Assembly: GCA_950022295.1 (NCBI GenBank)
Contig: OX465597.1
Span: 183,333,016-183,397,015 of the forward strand
Reading direction: 5' to 3'
Origin: Bromus sterilis
Lineage: Eukaryota > Streptophyta > Magnoliopsida > Poales > Poaceae
DNA: 64,000 nucleotides
The position numbers and the translations under genes were made by a program. Under the pieces are notes generated by a model, which was not told where the DNA came from, made no database searches, and saw nothing but the letters and a program-made list of their open reading frames with translations. This document shows, one piece after another, positions 11,123 through 22,047 of the stretch (the first letter of the stretch is position 1; every line of letters begins with the position of its first letter).

Positions 11123-12668
11123 TAGTAATGGCGCACCTATTTTTGCTAGTAATGGCGCACATCCGGTGCGCTATTACTAGCACGCCATTACTAACACTTA
11201 GTAATGGCGCACATTCGATGCGCCATTAGTAATGGCGCACCACATATGCGCCATTACTACCTCTACTGGTGCGCCATTGGACACCCATTTTTTTATTTTT
11301 TTCTAATTTTTTTGAATTTGTAAGGCGGGAACATAGTAGTGGCGCACATTACTATCTAAGGTGCGCCATTACTAACTTTTTTTCAATTTTGTTTATTTTT
11401 TTTATTTTTTTATTTCTTAATCTCGGGTCACTACGGCTTAATCTTAAGTTACTCCGCTTAATCTGAAGTCAAATTTCACTTCGTGGTCAAACTTCCCAGA
11501 GGTTCACCCATCCTTACATTACTCCAGCCCCAGCACACTTAACTTCTTAGTTCCATTCACCTCTTGCCCCACCTCACCTCACAAGCACTTGTTGATATAT
11601 GTATCATATCAATCCTATTAAACCTTGTTCATGTCCATGGGTGTGATGAAATGGTGAAATTTGTTTTGAAACTTACCGACCAATGTCCTATCATATTTTG
11701 AACTTTTTTCAAAAAAAATTCAAAATAAAAATTTAATTTTTTTTCCTGTTACTAGTGGCGCACTTTTCAAATACTGCGCCATTAGTAAGTTTGAATTTTT
11801 TTTTCATTTTTTGGCCTCTAGATCTTCAAACGCCAGTAACTTTTTTTCTGTTAAGTTTGAATTTGGATATAACTTTTCGAGTAGATGATTTTTCATATAA
11901 AAAACTTTTTCATCGGAGGTGGTATGCAAAAGTTAAGCCCATTTTACACAATTCACGACAGATTTTGCAAAAAAAGTCAAAATTCATGTTTCTAAATTTT
12001 CCTAACAACTAGACCACATAGCTCATGGGAATCTTATATTATTTTATTTTTTTGACATTTCTATCATTTTCTTTTATTTTTTTTAAACTGAAAAGGCGGT
12101 CCATGGGGGGGGGTGCATTTGGTAAAAAAATTGGCCACCTCAGAAAGTTAGTAATGGCGCACCTTCACAAAGTGCGCCATTACTATGCCTTTGACTGGGT
12201 CAACCTTGGTCAAAGACATAGTAATGGCGCACTTTGTAAAGGTGCGCCATTACTAAGTTTGACATAGTAATGGCGCACCTTTACAAAGTGCGCCATTATT
12301 ATGTCTTTGACTGGGTCAAACCTTGGTCAACCATAGTAATGGCGCACCTTTCACCTGGTGCGCCATTACTATGTCACCTTACTAATGGCGCACTTATAAA
12401 AAGTGCGCCATTATTATGTCTAGGAATGGGTCAAACCTTGGTCAAACATACTAATGGCGCACTTATAAAAAGTGCGCCATTACTATGTCTAGGAATGGGT
12501 CAAACCTTTGTCAAACATAGTAATGGCGCACTTTTCACTAGGTGCGCCATTACTGTTTAGGTTACTAATGGCGCACCTGCACATGGTGCGCCATTACTAG
12601 TAATGGCGCACCACATGTATAATGCGTCAGTAGTGTCAATATTATCTATAGCTGTTTTTCCAGTAGTG
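11123..12668. mobile_element. CACTA-like non-autonomous element inside nad6
   Basis: The right end, read on the minus strand, begins CACTACTGGAAAAACAG immediately after nad6 codons, which is the classic Triticeae CACTA terminus. A trinucleotide CTT at 12669-12671 would be the 3-bp target duplication. Inside are more than a dozen copies of the subterminal motif TAGTAATGGCGCACC and its complement GGTGCGCCATTACTA, arranged as inverted pairs separated by about 10-40 bp at both ends (11128-11380 and 12150-12625). The centre (11400-12120) is AT-rich and codes for nothing. There is no transposase. The left edge lacks the expected CCAGTAGTG terminus and abuts nad6 directly, so the left end and about 100 bp of nad6 appear deleted. 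Confidence 0.75.
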
Positions 12669-12671
12669 CTT

Positions 12672-12915
12672 CTTCGTGAATCTCCGCTATTTGAATATTG
12701 AACATCATAACCACGAATAGGAATGAAACGGCAATAGCTCCTATATGAACTACTGGGGAGATCATAGCGGAGAAGTCGAGACCTAACAAAATAAGTAAAC
12801 CAGAAGTGTCACAAAAGACTAGGATGGGAAACAAAACGGAATGTACCGAAAATTTAGCACGTTCAACCATCAAACCAGAGACCAAAGCAGGGCTCGACAA
12901 AACAGAAAGTATAAT
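12672..12915 (-). pseudogene. nad6: nad6 5' part (complex I subunit 6)
   Basis: Reading down from 12915 the frame gives ILSVLSSPALVSGLMV, then RAK, SVLFPILVFCDTSGL, and MMFNIQIAEIHEE, the N-terminal half of plant NAD6 with its hydrophobic helices. The usual ATG has become ATT at 12913-12915, so the native start is lost, although the frame is open upstream to 12969. Genomic codons such as serine where the edited protein has phenylalanine show this is unedited DNA. The frame is broken directly after EIHEE by the CACTA terminus at 12668. It is continued by the fragment at 10448-11122. Confidence 0.88.
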
Positions 12916-14237
12916 GGTACGTCGTCCTCCCTTGAAATGGAACTTGAATGCTGGAGCAAGTAGACGCATTCAAGACGATCTATTACAACCAGCGCGGTAG
13001 TTCGTATTTTATTTTCTTCTTCCAAGACGACGCTCTTCTTATAAAAGAAAGCACTCACTGAATTACTTACTGAATTTCGTCTTTCTCTCGGCGCCGAGAA
13101 TTTTTGACGTGTCCGGGTCGATCAGAGGTTTGGCTTGCTTCTCCCCCACCCTCGCCTATGAAATGGATAACCCTTGCTGCCATAGCAGCAGGATTTTCGG
13201 GGCTTATGTTGAAGAGGAATAGGAGGACGCCACGCATTCTTTCAAGAATCTCCAACACCCCCTCTTATCTTCTCTTTCTATTTTATGAAAAGGCGAACAT
13301 CTAATCTAGGCCCGGTCGCCTTTCTATGAAGGCGAGCAGCCCAGCCCCCTTGTTGAATATTTGATATTAAGGAAGCCGTATTTCGCAATAGCAGCTCCGA
13401 GAAGCTGGGCTTAGGGTGCGCCTCCTGCGGTCGCTTCAATGACTCAATTGGCTGGCTTCCCTCAGCTCAGACTGGTGTCGCCACCTCTCCCAGGACCGGA
13501 ATGATTATCCCTGCCCGATGGGTCTACATTCATACCTGAATGTCGTCGGGTACTCTTCACTTCCCCGGCATTCTTGTAACCGTCACCTGTAATCCGCGCA
13601 GGTGTGTCCGCACCCCCTAGAGTGGATGAGAAAGAAATGATTTTTTCTCGGAGCAACCCCCCAGGTTCCAGACCGAGGAGTTCACTTTCCCGTATGAGCA
13701 TTTGGTACATATATAAGTCAGTAGAAGAGTCAAAGGGTCGCCACTACTGAGGATCTCTCCCCTTATCTTAGAAGGGTCGTTTGATTGTTCGCCGCTGTTC
13801 ATTGCTGTTCTTACACACTAGGCTACCCTTCTCCGAAAGCTCCGCGGGACCACCTATCACTAGTCTTCGGTCGGAGGGGTTTATTGCACAAAAAGGCCGG
13901 GACGCGGGTTCCCGCAGAAGAAAGCCCAACGAATGGCAGATGCAAAGCCCCGCACCTCATTAAGATCATATTGGCATACTCTCCTAAAAAAAGAGCAGAC
14001 CCCATTGAAGACGGGAGTGAGGTACAACAAGGAAATTTCCGTCCACCTTCTCACGGAGCCGTAAGTGGACCTTACCGCTCATCCAGCTCCCAGCCAGCAA
14101 GCAGTTAGCTTTCCTCTAGAAGTCATGGAAGTTTGGATAAATCGACGGAAGGTTTTTATTCCTTATAAACCCGCCCTAACCGTTTTAAATATGGACTGAG
14201 AGCGGTCTTCCTTTTTTCGGGGTGCTCTAGATCACAT
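12916..14237. other. Mitochondrial-type DNA upstream of nad6
   Basis: This contains only short frames. The minus-strand frame at 13462-13710 (82 codons, with GGADTPARITGDGYKNAGEV) and the plus-strand frame at 13785-14108 (107 codons, arginine/proline-rich) are open but unrecognised. The sequence near 13020-13330 resembles a gene-leader region (ATGAAATGGATAACCC at 13157), but no family could be assigned. No RNA gene was seen. Confidence 0.4.
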
Positions 14238-14359
14238 TTAAGATCTAGGAAATACGATAGGTAGTTTGTGGGCTTTCCTTGGCATTGCAAAGATGGACTC
14301 TATCGTATTTTCGAGAGCCCCCCGTTGCCCCGTCAAGGGGCTGACAAAGAGATACCTAA

Positions 14360-15235
14360 TTAGTGCCAGTCTAAACTCGGAATTAGCCCCAATTCCGGTA
14401 ACCAGTTCTTCTTTCGCGGTCTCAAAAGGAGAAGCCTCGAGCGCTTGCAGTAGCTTTGACCGCCTATTTCCTTCGAAGCTTGCCTCCGCAGACTGTCTCG
14501 CAACTTTCCACCGGCTGTCGGATTCCTCCATCTCGACACGCAAACATCATTTTGACGAGTTTCCCCCCGTTCGCCGCCATCCAGCCGGCGGCTACTCTGG
14601 GATGGATCGAGGTTTAACCCAACAGAGGGGGCTTGCTCCCTTTCTTCTGGTTCTGGAGCTAAGGAAGGACCACCGGGTGGCGTTTCCGGTAAAGGGGGAA
14701 TCTCAAGGAGGAGCCCCAGACATTCGAAGTGCCCCACCACCATGCGTGGGGTTGTGCCCTCGGGCTCTGGGCTAGAGGGAATTTCGATGATCTCTCCGGC
14801 GCTTTCTTCCTTTTCACCATCGCAACAAGAATAAGGACACGTGTCATCATCCAGACGGAAAAGGACACCCAGGATGCCACCAAAAGCCATTAGCCCCTTC
14901 CCGATTGGATTTCTCTTTTCGTTTTTCCGGAAACCACAGAGGAACCAAAAGAAAAGAAAGATAATAAGAATTCTCGTACAAAATAACAGAAAGTACGGCC
15001 ACCAGTCGCTGACGAACTCCCAGTCTCCTTTCAAAAGGAACTGGCCAATTAACTTAGAAAAAAAACGTTCTATCCTTAGAATGCAAAAGCTTATCATTTC
15101 AGAAATCCAAACTTTCCCCACCCCCACTACTACCCGAAATCCTGCTTTGGTGGGCTTCCCCCAAGGTGACACCGAAGGTCTAACTCCTTTCGTGTGCCCC
15201 TCACCTCCTCCATGAGGATGAACCACTGGATTCAT
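14360..15235 (-). pseudogene. Chimeric ORF: rpl2 tail fused to unassigned membrane-type frame
   Basis: A 291-codon frame opens with the C-terminal tail of mitochondrial ribosomal protein L2 (about residues 1-41; MNPVVHPHGGGEG, PSVSPWGKPTKAGFR, GVGK). It then runs into unrelated sequence with one clear hydrophobic segment (about residues 76-100: YFLLFCTRILIIFLFFWFL), followed by a long proline/glutamate-rich region. Near 14545 a different minus frame (14543 down to 14238; RYLFVSPLTGQRGA) looks more protein-like, which suggests a frameshift in an originally longer ORF. Such gene-fragment plus membrane-helix fusions are the usual architecture of rearranged plant mitochondrial ORFs, some of which cause male sterility. 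No function is claimed. The true start would be inside rpl2, so this is best read as a broken relic. Confidence 0.5.
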
Positions 15236-15265
15236 TGCAACACAACGAACAATGGGGCATTTTCC
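15113..15265 (-). pseudogene. rpl2: rpl2 3' fragment (mitochondrial ribosomal protein L2)
   Basis: About 51 codons encode the conserved C-terminal segment of L2, the large-subunit protein near the peptidyl-transferase centre: VRCVAMNPVVHPHGGGEG, PSVSPWGKPTKAGFR, GVGK. Upstream of about 15265 similarity stops, so the intron and most of the protein are absent. Differences from the usual motif (MNPVVHPHGG for MNPVDHPHGG, HTKGV for RTKGG) point to decay or to relaxed constraint. Cereals are known to have moved or split this gene between mitochondrion and nucleus, so a truncated copy is not surprising. Confidence 0.8.
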
Positions 15266-15671
15266 TAATCACCGGCACCCCCACCACGCTTACGGCTCTA
15301 TACCTACTAGACCTGTATTTGGTAAAGCTTTCTTTCTTTCTATATGCTAATTCTCATGCAGTTCATATTGTCGATATGAGTATAATTGCCTCGATAAATA
15401 GATAAGAATTCCTTCCTTTACCGGTAAATGAATAGGAATCAGGTTAATAAAACCGGAACTGTTTCCGCCTTCCTCTCGAACTGAGCTATTTATATGAAAT
15501 ATAAAGTTTCACATCATTACAGGAAATCCTATACCTGTGTATTACCACCCCGTATGGAGCCATCGTCGTCTTCGGCGTAGCGTGAAGAACTTCCACTTCT
15601 TCGAATCGTTCTTGACTGGCTAGCAAGCACTAGTGGAATTTCACCGCCTTGTGGTCGGGTCACCGCCTTCT
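15266..15671. other. Mitochondrial-type intergenic DNA left of Copia insertion
   Basis: No gene is seen. The bases directly before the Copia LTR are GCCTTCT. The other flank of the element begins CTGCTTCTCT at 26110, so the 5-bp string CTTCT is present on both sides but offset by three bases on the right. A clean target duplication is therefore not demonstrated. Confidence 0.5.
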
Positions 15672-17050
15672 TGAAAGGATCAGAATGTCGACTAGAGGGG
15701 GGGTGAATAGGCGACTAACACTTTTTAAACATTTCTAAACAAATTAGGCTCAACAAGGAATATAGGTTGTCTAGATATGCAACTATGTGAGCAACCTATA
15801 TGCCAACAACTACGAAACAACAAGAAAGCAATAGATAAGCAAGGGAAGCAACTTGCACAACGTAAAGGTAAAGGGGAACACGGGAGACAAGGATATGTTT
15901 CCGAAGTTCCTTCTCTTTCGAGAAGTACGTCTCCGTTTGGAGAGGGTGAAGAGCACAATGCTCACACGAAGCCAACGAGGGCCACCCTATTTCTCCTCAC
16001 GCTCTTACCAACGTAAGATGCCGTGAAATCACTATCGGTGCCTTGAAGGAGCACATGAAACCTTTACACAAGAGTGGGGCAGCTCCACACAATGCCGGAG
16101 TCTCCCACCAACACCACGAAGCTTCACCACAATGGATTGTGGCTCCGAGGTGGCCTCAACTCTTGATGGCCCCAAACCACAAGAGTAACAAGATCCACAA
16201 CAATGAGGATGAGAAACAATATTTCCTTTGAATGGAACTTTAGATCTAGGTCTCCTCCCCCAATTCCTAGCTTTACAACAAGTTTAATTGGCTAGAGATG
16301 GAGATCGGAGTCAATGGAGCTTTTTGGCGTCAATGGAGAATGAGTGTAGCTTGAGGTAAAAAGGCAAGGAGAAAGACCCCCCCCCTTTTATATCTCCCAC
16401 TCAATCCAACTGTTATGTGCAGAAAAGACCAGGCCGGTACAACCGGCCTGCCACTCCGGTACTACCGTCCAGACACCCTGAGCCAGCCGAAAGCCCTAAC
16501 CCTAGCAAGAGGTGGAGTGGTCACAGCGGTACAACCGCGACCACACCGGTACAACCGGATTTACCGGTACAACCGGTGGGCCACCGCTCCACCACCGGCC
16601 TAGGTCAGAGGGCCAGTGGCCTGGGTCCGGTGGAAGGACCGGTAGGGGGCCCGGGAAAATTGTGCCACCCCCAAACCCTAGCCCGTAGTGAGGGGAGAGC
16701 AGTTGTACCGCTCCTGGCACCGGTTGTACCAGATTTACCGGTACAACCGGGCCACCACCGCTCGACTACCGGCCCGGGTCAGAGGGGATTCCCTACCACC
16801 CCGGTGGAAGCACCGGTGCAGGGCCGGTAGTATCGGCCCCTGAGCAGAGCGGTACAACCGGCCTTGTACCCCGGTAAAACCGGCCGGCTGGTGACCAGGA
16901 ATAGCAGGCTTCTTGATATCTTCGTGCTTGGACGGAAATGGTCCCGCAGCATCGTGTCCTGTGGGTGAACCTGAAACACTCGAAACTTGGTTAGATACGT
17001 AATCCGATATTATAATCAACACCAAAACAAAGACGGGAAATGTTCCATCA
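15672..17050 (-). repeat. Copia 3' LTR
   Basis: 1379 bp, paired with 24731-26109. A TATA box (minus strand TATAAAAG, 16385-16392) lies between the palindrome cluster and the body. The cluster of CCGGTACAACCGG-like motifs at 16434-16880 is more mutated than in the 5' copy (for example CCGGTACTACCG near 16456 and CCGGTAAAACCGG near 16870). Confidence 0.9.
16385..16392 (-). promoter_or_regulatory. TATA box of Copia 3' LTR
   Basis: TATAAAAG followed by a run of Gs on the minus strand. It is positioned just downstream of the palindrome cluster, as expected for the U3/R boundary, and has an equivalent at 25444-25451. Confidence 0.6.
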
Positions 17051-17645
17051 ATCTCCCCCTTTTTGGTGGTTGATTACAATACACGGATTTGCAACAGGAA
17101 AACAATCAACCGAGGTGTGTTCACTCTGTAAAGTATAGACGGGCTCCCCTAGCTGTATGCACCAAATGAATTGATGCATGGATCGATAAAAGTGCATACA
17201 TTAGGATCACCAATCCCCCTATATTTTACCGAACAATAAACATTGCAGGTGAAGTAAACAAAGATTAAGACTTGCAATCAACATAAAGTTAAGGAAAAAC
17301 AAATGAAAGAAAGCAAGTCTTCTAACACGCAAGGGTTTTAAGGTTCAAACGAGCAGACCACACAGAAGGTTCACACACACACACGATACAAGGAGCTATG
17401 CAAGATCCGCAAGAAAATCCCTCGAACTCCTAATAGATGACGTTTCCCCCTTTGGCTTCGAGACACCAAAAAGGTAGGACGTCTGATGCTAACGCTCAAC
17501 AAATCACTCATCAGACTCCTCGGTGGCATCGTCGTCAGAATCAGAAGGGTCCACTGGATCCTCCGAGTGCTCGGACTAGATCTCATCATCATCAAACTGT
17601 GGAGGCGGGGAGTTCTCAAAGGTCGGAGGAGGAGTGTCATCACTG
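17051..17645 (-). other. 3' untranslated internal region of Copia
   Basis: This runs from the polypurine tract to the end of the extra ORF. Near 17510-17600 a minus frame encodes an acidic tail (SEHSEDPVDPSDSDDDATEE) that is probably the original C-terminus of the extra ORF, now separated by a frameshift or stop. A short CA microsatellite is at 17370-17384. Otherwise non-coding. Confidence 0.5.
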
Positions 17646-18821
17646 TCAAATCCACTTTTCCTCAGAGGTGATATCTTTCTCGGACCCACTGCTAACCTCC
17701 AGCTGTAGAGCTCTCATCATCTGGATCTGACGTGCGCGGCTCTTTTTCTCGCGCTTGTGCGCAAGGTACATGTTGTGCTGGATGTCAAGCTGGAGACAGA
17801 AGGTTTTGCGAACCTTAGCCTTGAGCTTCGCCCATGCGGAGGTACCCGCCCCGGGAAGCTCAAAGTCATAGTCACTAGAAGCGGCAAACTCAGTCTCCAT
17901 CCGTTCTTTTCCTTTGTTCTCAAAGCGAGGGGCAGCATGCTTCTTGATCTTCAGCTTCTTGAAGGCGTGAATAATGAGAGAAGAGGGATCCGTGACCAAT
18001 ACATCGCCTGGAAACTTGGCCTCCCAATACGAGTGAAGGAACTTCATAATGTAAGGACCCAGAGAAGGACATGCCTTGCTTGTCACACAGCGGTACATCT
18101 CCTGCCATAGCACCTCGGGAACATTCAAAGGAACGCCTTTGCCATTCTCAGAGAGAGTCACCAGCATCAAATCAATGAAGAAGTTGTAGATCCGATCTTG
18201 ATTCCCAACCTTGGGAATCAGCATGTTCCTATAGATGCGATGCATGATATCATAGAGCGGCTTCAAATCCTTGGAGGCACCCGGTATCCCACGGCCGGGA
18301 ATGTATAGTGGAGCAAGCAAAGCAGGATCAGAGGCAATAGCACCAAAAGGAGAGAAACCAACACCCTGTCCATGATCATCACAGTGATAGCCCAGAGCTG
18401 CACAGAACTCAGACCAACGAGCAGAACACTGCTGGTCACGAGTTATCCAGGTGATAGTACGGTGGTCATCGGTCCAAAAGTGAATAGTGGCATACCATTG
18501 CTGAATGAGCTGCGGATCCATGTCACACTGAGTGTCCATGAGCTTGATGAGATCAAACTCCTCACACAATGCCATAGCATCCTTGAAGTACTCCTTGTGA
18601 TCCTCTGACTTCATGTGGTCTATGTCAATGGCCCACATGCTTGTCACCTTGTTCTTGAACTGGCTCTAGATGTCGGTGACAATACTCAGCTGCTGGGTAG
18701 TCCAAAACATCGGGTTGGTCCAACCTGGTGCGCGAGGAGATGAGTACGGATTCTAAACCCTGAAGCGCTGAAATTCTGGCAGAGACATCTTTGACACAGG
18801 CTTGCCCATAGAGGTCTTCAT
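17646..18821 (-). pseudogene. Extra Copia ORF, plant-transposon-protein-like
   Basis: A frame between the truncated pol and the 3' LTR, in sense orientation. It starts at ATG 18821 and runs about 390 codons to 17646, interrupted by TAG at 18753-18755 and 18666-18668; the last 333 codons are fully open. An upstream basic stretch (GSRSRGGGPRPKKKRVRR, about 18940-18890) is in the same frame but beyond the first ATG. The fold features I can name are LIQQWYATIHF, ITWITRDQQCSARWSEF, a segment ending in KFPGDVLVTDPSSLI, and lysine-rich then acidic tails. This resembles the 'putative plant transposon protein' domain often found as an accessory ORF in cereal LTR elements. The assignment is from memory of the pattern, not a search. 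It occupies the position where Copia SIRE elements carry an env-like ORF, but no signal peptide or transmembrane segment is seen. Confidence 0.5.
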
Positions 18822-18949
18822 GATGGCAGACCTCTGACGGCGAGAGAGCTGACTAGGCTGGGTGACTTCCTCTCCCTGATCATCGGACCGGCGCACCCTC
18901 TTCTTCTTCGGACGTGGGCCACCTCCTCTCGAACGAGAACCACCTACTC

Positions 18950-19569
18950 AAGAAAGACACGAGGGAATAGGGAGATGAGATGAATACACATCGAGAGAGG
19001 TTTGAAAAAGCATGCACGAGAAAGATGCACATTGGATGGACCTATAGGCACCGGTTCTACCGGGCTTGCACCGGTTGTACCGTCCAACTGGTTGTACCGC
19101 CATGACAGGGCGGTTGTACCGGGGGCGAGCAAACCTAGGGCATGAGTCCGATACGGCCGGGGAGGAGGGAAAACCAGTGAACATGGACTACATGATGCTT
19201 TTTCAAACTCCTAGATTACTCACACTACTGTACCATGTAAGCACGATTCATAGAAATCGATGATGTGATTCAAGGCCCAACAAACATGCGGATTCCAAAG
19301 GAAACCCTACAATGCGAGGATCATAAGGGCTTACCCACATCCGTGGCGCAGATCGTGGAGGAGGAGAGAAGCACCAGCCCGATCTGAGGGAGATCGGAGA
19401 GAACCGAGGCACCGGCGACGTCCCGGGGCGTCGGCGGTTGGTGTCCGGTGGGAGGAGTATTCGGGGTGAGGGCACGAAGTGGGGAAATAACCCCCACGAT
19501 TTTTGCCCGAGCCTTATATACTCCTCACACCGGTAGAACCGCGGTGCCCGACCGGTTGTACCAGCCCTT
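18950..19569 (-). promoter_or_regulatory. Putative internal promoter/leader of the extra Copia ORF
   Basis: Read on the minus strand from the pol breakpoint at about 19569, two CCGGTTGTACC-type motifs (19527-19562) are followed within some 10 bp by TATATAAG (19513-19520). A GC-rich leader of about 200 bp follows. GGTAAGCC near 19335 resembles a 5' splice site, and a pyrimidine-rich stretch ending TTGAGTAG at about 18951 resembles a 3' splice site. Four more CCGGTTGTACC-like motifs lie at 19049-19125. The arrangement (motifs, then TATA, then transcribed sequence) parallels the element's LTR. The splice-site reading is speculative because joining those sites does not give an uninterrupted frame from an upstream ATG. 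Confidence 0.35.
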
Positions 19570-20705
19570 GTGGTCATTAGCTTAGCAAATTCCTCATTAA
19601 AATATTTGTTAATCGAGCCAAAGATAATATCATCAACATATAGTTGGCATATGAACAATTGCCCACCAACCCTCTTAGTAAAAAGAGTGGGATCGATTTG
19701 CCCAATTTCAAACCCATAATTGACTAAGAACTCAGTAAGGTTCTCATAACAAGCGCGTGGTGCTTGCTTAAGGCCATAGAGCGCCTTGTCGAGTTTATAG
19801 ACATGGTTTGGGAAATTGTGGTCCTCGAACCCGGGGGGTTGCTTGACATATACCAACTCATTAATGGGACCATTAAGAAAAGCACTCTTCACATCCATTT
19901 GATATAACTTGAAGTTATGATGAGAAGCATAAGCAAGAGCAATACGAATGGACTCAAGGCGAGCCACGGGGGCAAAAGTTTCACCATAGTCAATACCTTC
20001 GACTTGAGAAAAACCTTGAGCCACCAACCTTGCCTTGTTCTGGATGACGATGCCAAGTGCATCTTGCTTGGTCTTGAATATCCACTTGGTCCCAATAACA
20101 TTATGATCACCTTTGGGTCTCTCCACTAATGTCCACACCTTGTTCCGCTTGAAGTTATTGAGTTCATCATGCATGGCCTCAATCCAATCCAAATCTTCAA
20201 GCGCCTCCCCTACCTTTTGGGGTTCAACACAAGAAACAAATGCATTATGGGCACAAAAGTTTCGCAATTGACTACGAGTTGTTACCCACTTTTGGATGCT
20301 TCCGAGCACTTGATCCACCGAAAGATCTTGTGATTTTAACCGGGATGCAATCTTGAGTGCTCGGAGAACTCTTTCTTCTTCCAAAGTTTCTTGAGAGGGA
20401 TCAAGAGAACCATCTTCGGAAGAAGGAGCATCCTCAAGGACTTGCTCATCGTGTTGAGCATGTCCTTTAACAAGAACATGATCTTGGTCATCATTTGGTG
20501 CACCACCATCTTCAATGATTGGATCTCGACCTTGATCTTGTTCGGGCGAGAGAGGGCCTTCGTCTTGTTCTTGGTTTGCTTGTGGATCTTGAGGAGGTGA
20601 TGGCTCCACATGCGTAGAGCATTGTCCTTCTCCTTCCACCACAAGGGGTTCCTCAGTGGGTAGGAAATGACCCACACCCATTCTTCTTATGGCTTGAGGA
20701 GGAAT
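19570..20705 (-). pseudogene. Copia pol: reverse transcriptase, truncated
   Basis: A frame continuous with the integrase frame after one TAA (20706-20708). An acidic linker is followed by the Copia RT (RVT_2): WTLVERPKGDHNVIGTKWIF, ARLVAQGFSQVEGIDYGETF, LYQMDVKSAFLNGPINE, LDKALYGLKQAPRACYE, and the catalytic YVDDIIFGS near 19640-19620. Similarity stops abruptly after FNEEFAKLMTT at about 19570; the end of RT and all of RNase H are missing. The frame stays open into the GC-rich leader to 19248 but that part is not pol. The element cannot complete reverse transcription by itself. Confidence 0.9.
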
Positions 20706-20708
20706 TTA

Positions 20709-22037
20709 ATCACCTACATCATTAAGATCACTTTGCCCCACTTGGGATCCATTATGTTCATCGAAGTCCACGTTGCTAGATTCTTCAACAAGTCCGGAAG
20801 ACTTGTTGTAGACTCTATAGGCGTGAGAGTTTGAAGCATAACCAACAAATATGCCCTCATTTGTCTTAGACTCAAACTTAGACAAACGAATACCTTTCTT
20901 AAGAATGAAACACTTACACCCGAAGACCCAAAAATACTTGATGTTGGGCTTCTTCCCGGTGATGATTTCATAGGGAGTTCTGTTCAATATCTTGCGGAGA
21001 TAGAGACGGTTGGTAGCATGAAAAGCGGTGTTGATGGCCTCTGCCAAAAAGTTGTATGGACTCTTGAACTCCTCCATCATTGTTCTTGCTGCGTCAATCA
21101 GAGTGCAATGCTTCCTCTCCGCAACACCATTTTGTTGAGGGGTATAAGCAGCGGAATATTGATGTTTGATCCCCTCATCTCCAAGGAATTCATCCAAGGT
21201 GTAGTTCTTGAACTCGGTGCCGTTGTCACTCCTAAATGCCAGAATCTTTGAATTGAGTTGACGTTGAGCTTCATTGGCAAACTCCATGACGGTTTGTTGG
21301 GTCTCACTTTTCTTCTTGAAGAAATAAACCCATGTATATCTTGAATAGTCATCAACAATAACCAAGCAATACTTCTTCCCGCCAAGGCTATCATAAGATG
21401 GAGGCCCAAAGAGATCCATGTGAAGGAGCTCCAGAGGCCTCTTGGTGGAGATGATATTCTTGACGGGATGTTTCTTCTCATGTAGTTTACCTTCAATGCA
21501 TGCCCTACAAGCACGATCTTTGGCAAAACTAACATTTGTTAGTCCAATGACATGCTCACAGTTGAGGAGTGTTTGCAACGACCTCATATTGACATGGGCT
21601 AGTCGGCGGTGCCAAAGCCATGCCACATCAACTTTAGCCATTAGACACATGGCGGTTTTGGTGGGGACTTTTGAAAAGTCCACCACGTACATACCGTCCT
21701 CCACGTGTCCAACAAATGCCACTTTAAGAGTTTTGCTCCACATCAAGGTGACCATGTCTTTATCAAAGAAAGTGCAAAGGCCCATCATGGCAAGTTGACG
21801 AACGGAAAGTAAATTAAAGGCACAAGTCTCAACTAGCAATACTTTCTCAATGGACGAGTCCGGAGAGATTATCACTTTGCCAAGACCTAATACCTTTGAC
21901 GTGTTTGCATCTCCAAATTGGACACTGGTGTTTCGAGATGGTTCAAAATCAATGTCCACCAACATGTCCTTGCTTCCGGTCATATGACTTGTAGCCCCGC
22001 TATCAAGTATCCATGAACCACCATCGGAAGCCGCCAC
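20709..22037 (-). pseudogene. Copia pol: protease and integrase
   Basis: Starting at 22037, the protease motif ILDSGATSHMTG is near residues 9-20. The pre-integrase zinc region HRRLAHVNMRSL...CRACIEGK follows. The integrase core has HMDLFGP (first Asp), FRSDNGTEF (second Asp) and QNGVAERKH (Glu), so the D,D,E triad is intact. The frame differs from that of the gag-spacer by one base and is separated from it by a stop (about 22048), the common gag/pol organisation in this type of element. It ends at the TAA at 20706-20708, an internal nonsense codon before RT. Confidence 0.92.
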
Positions 22038-22047
22038 CTACATGAGA

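Noticed and set aside
17371..18608. Alternative frames overlapping the extra Copia ORF
   Set aside because: They lack domain features and overlap the supported minus-strand frame.
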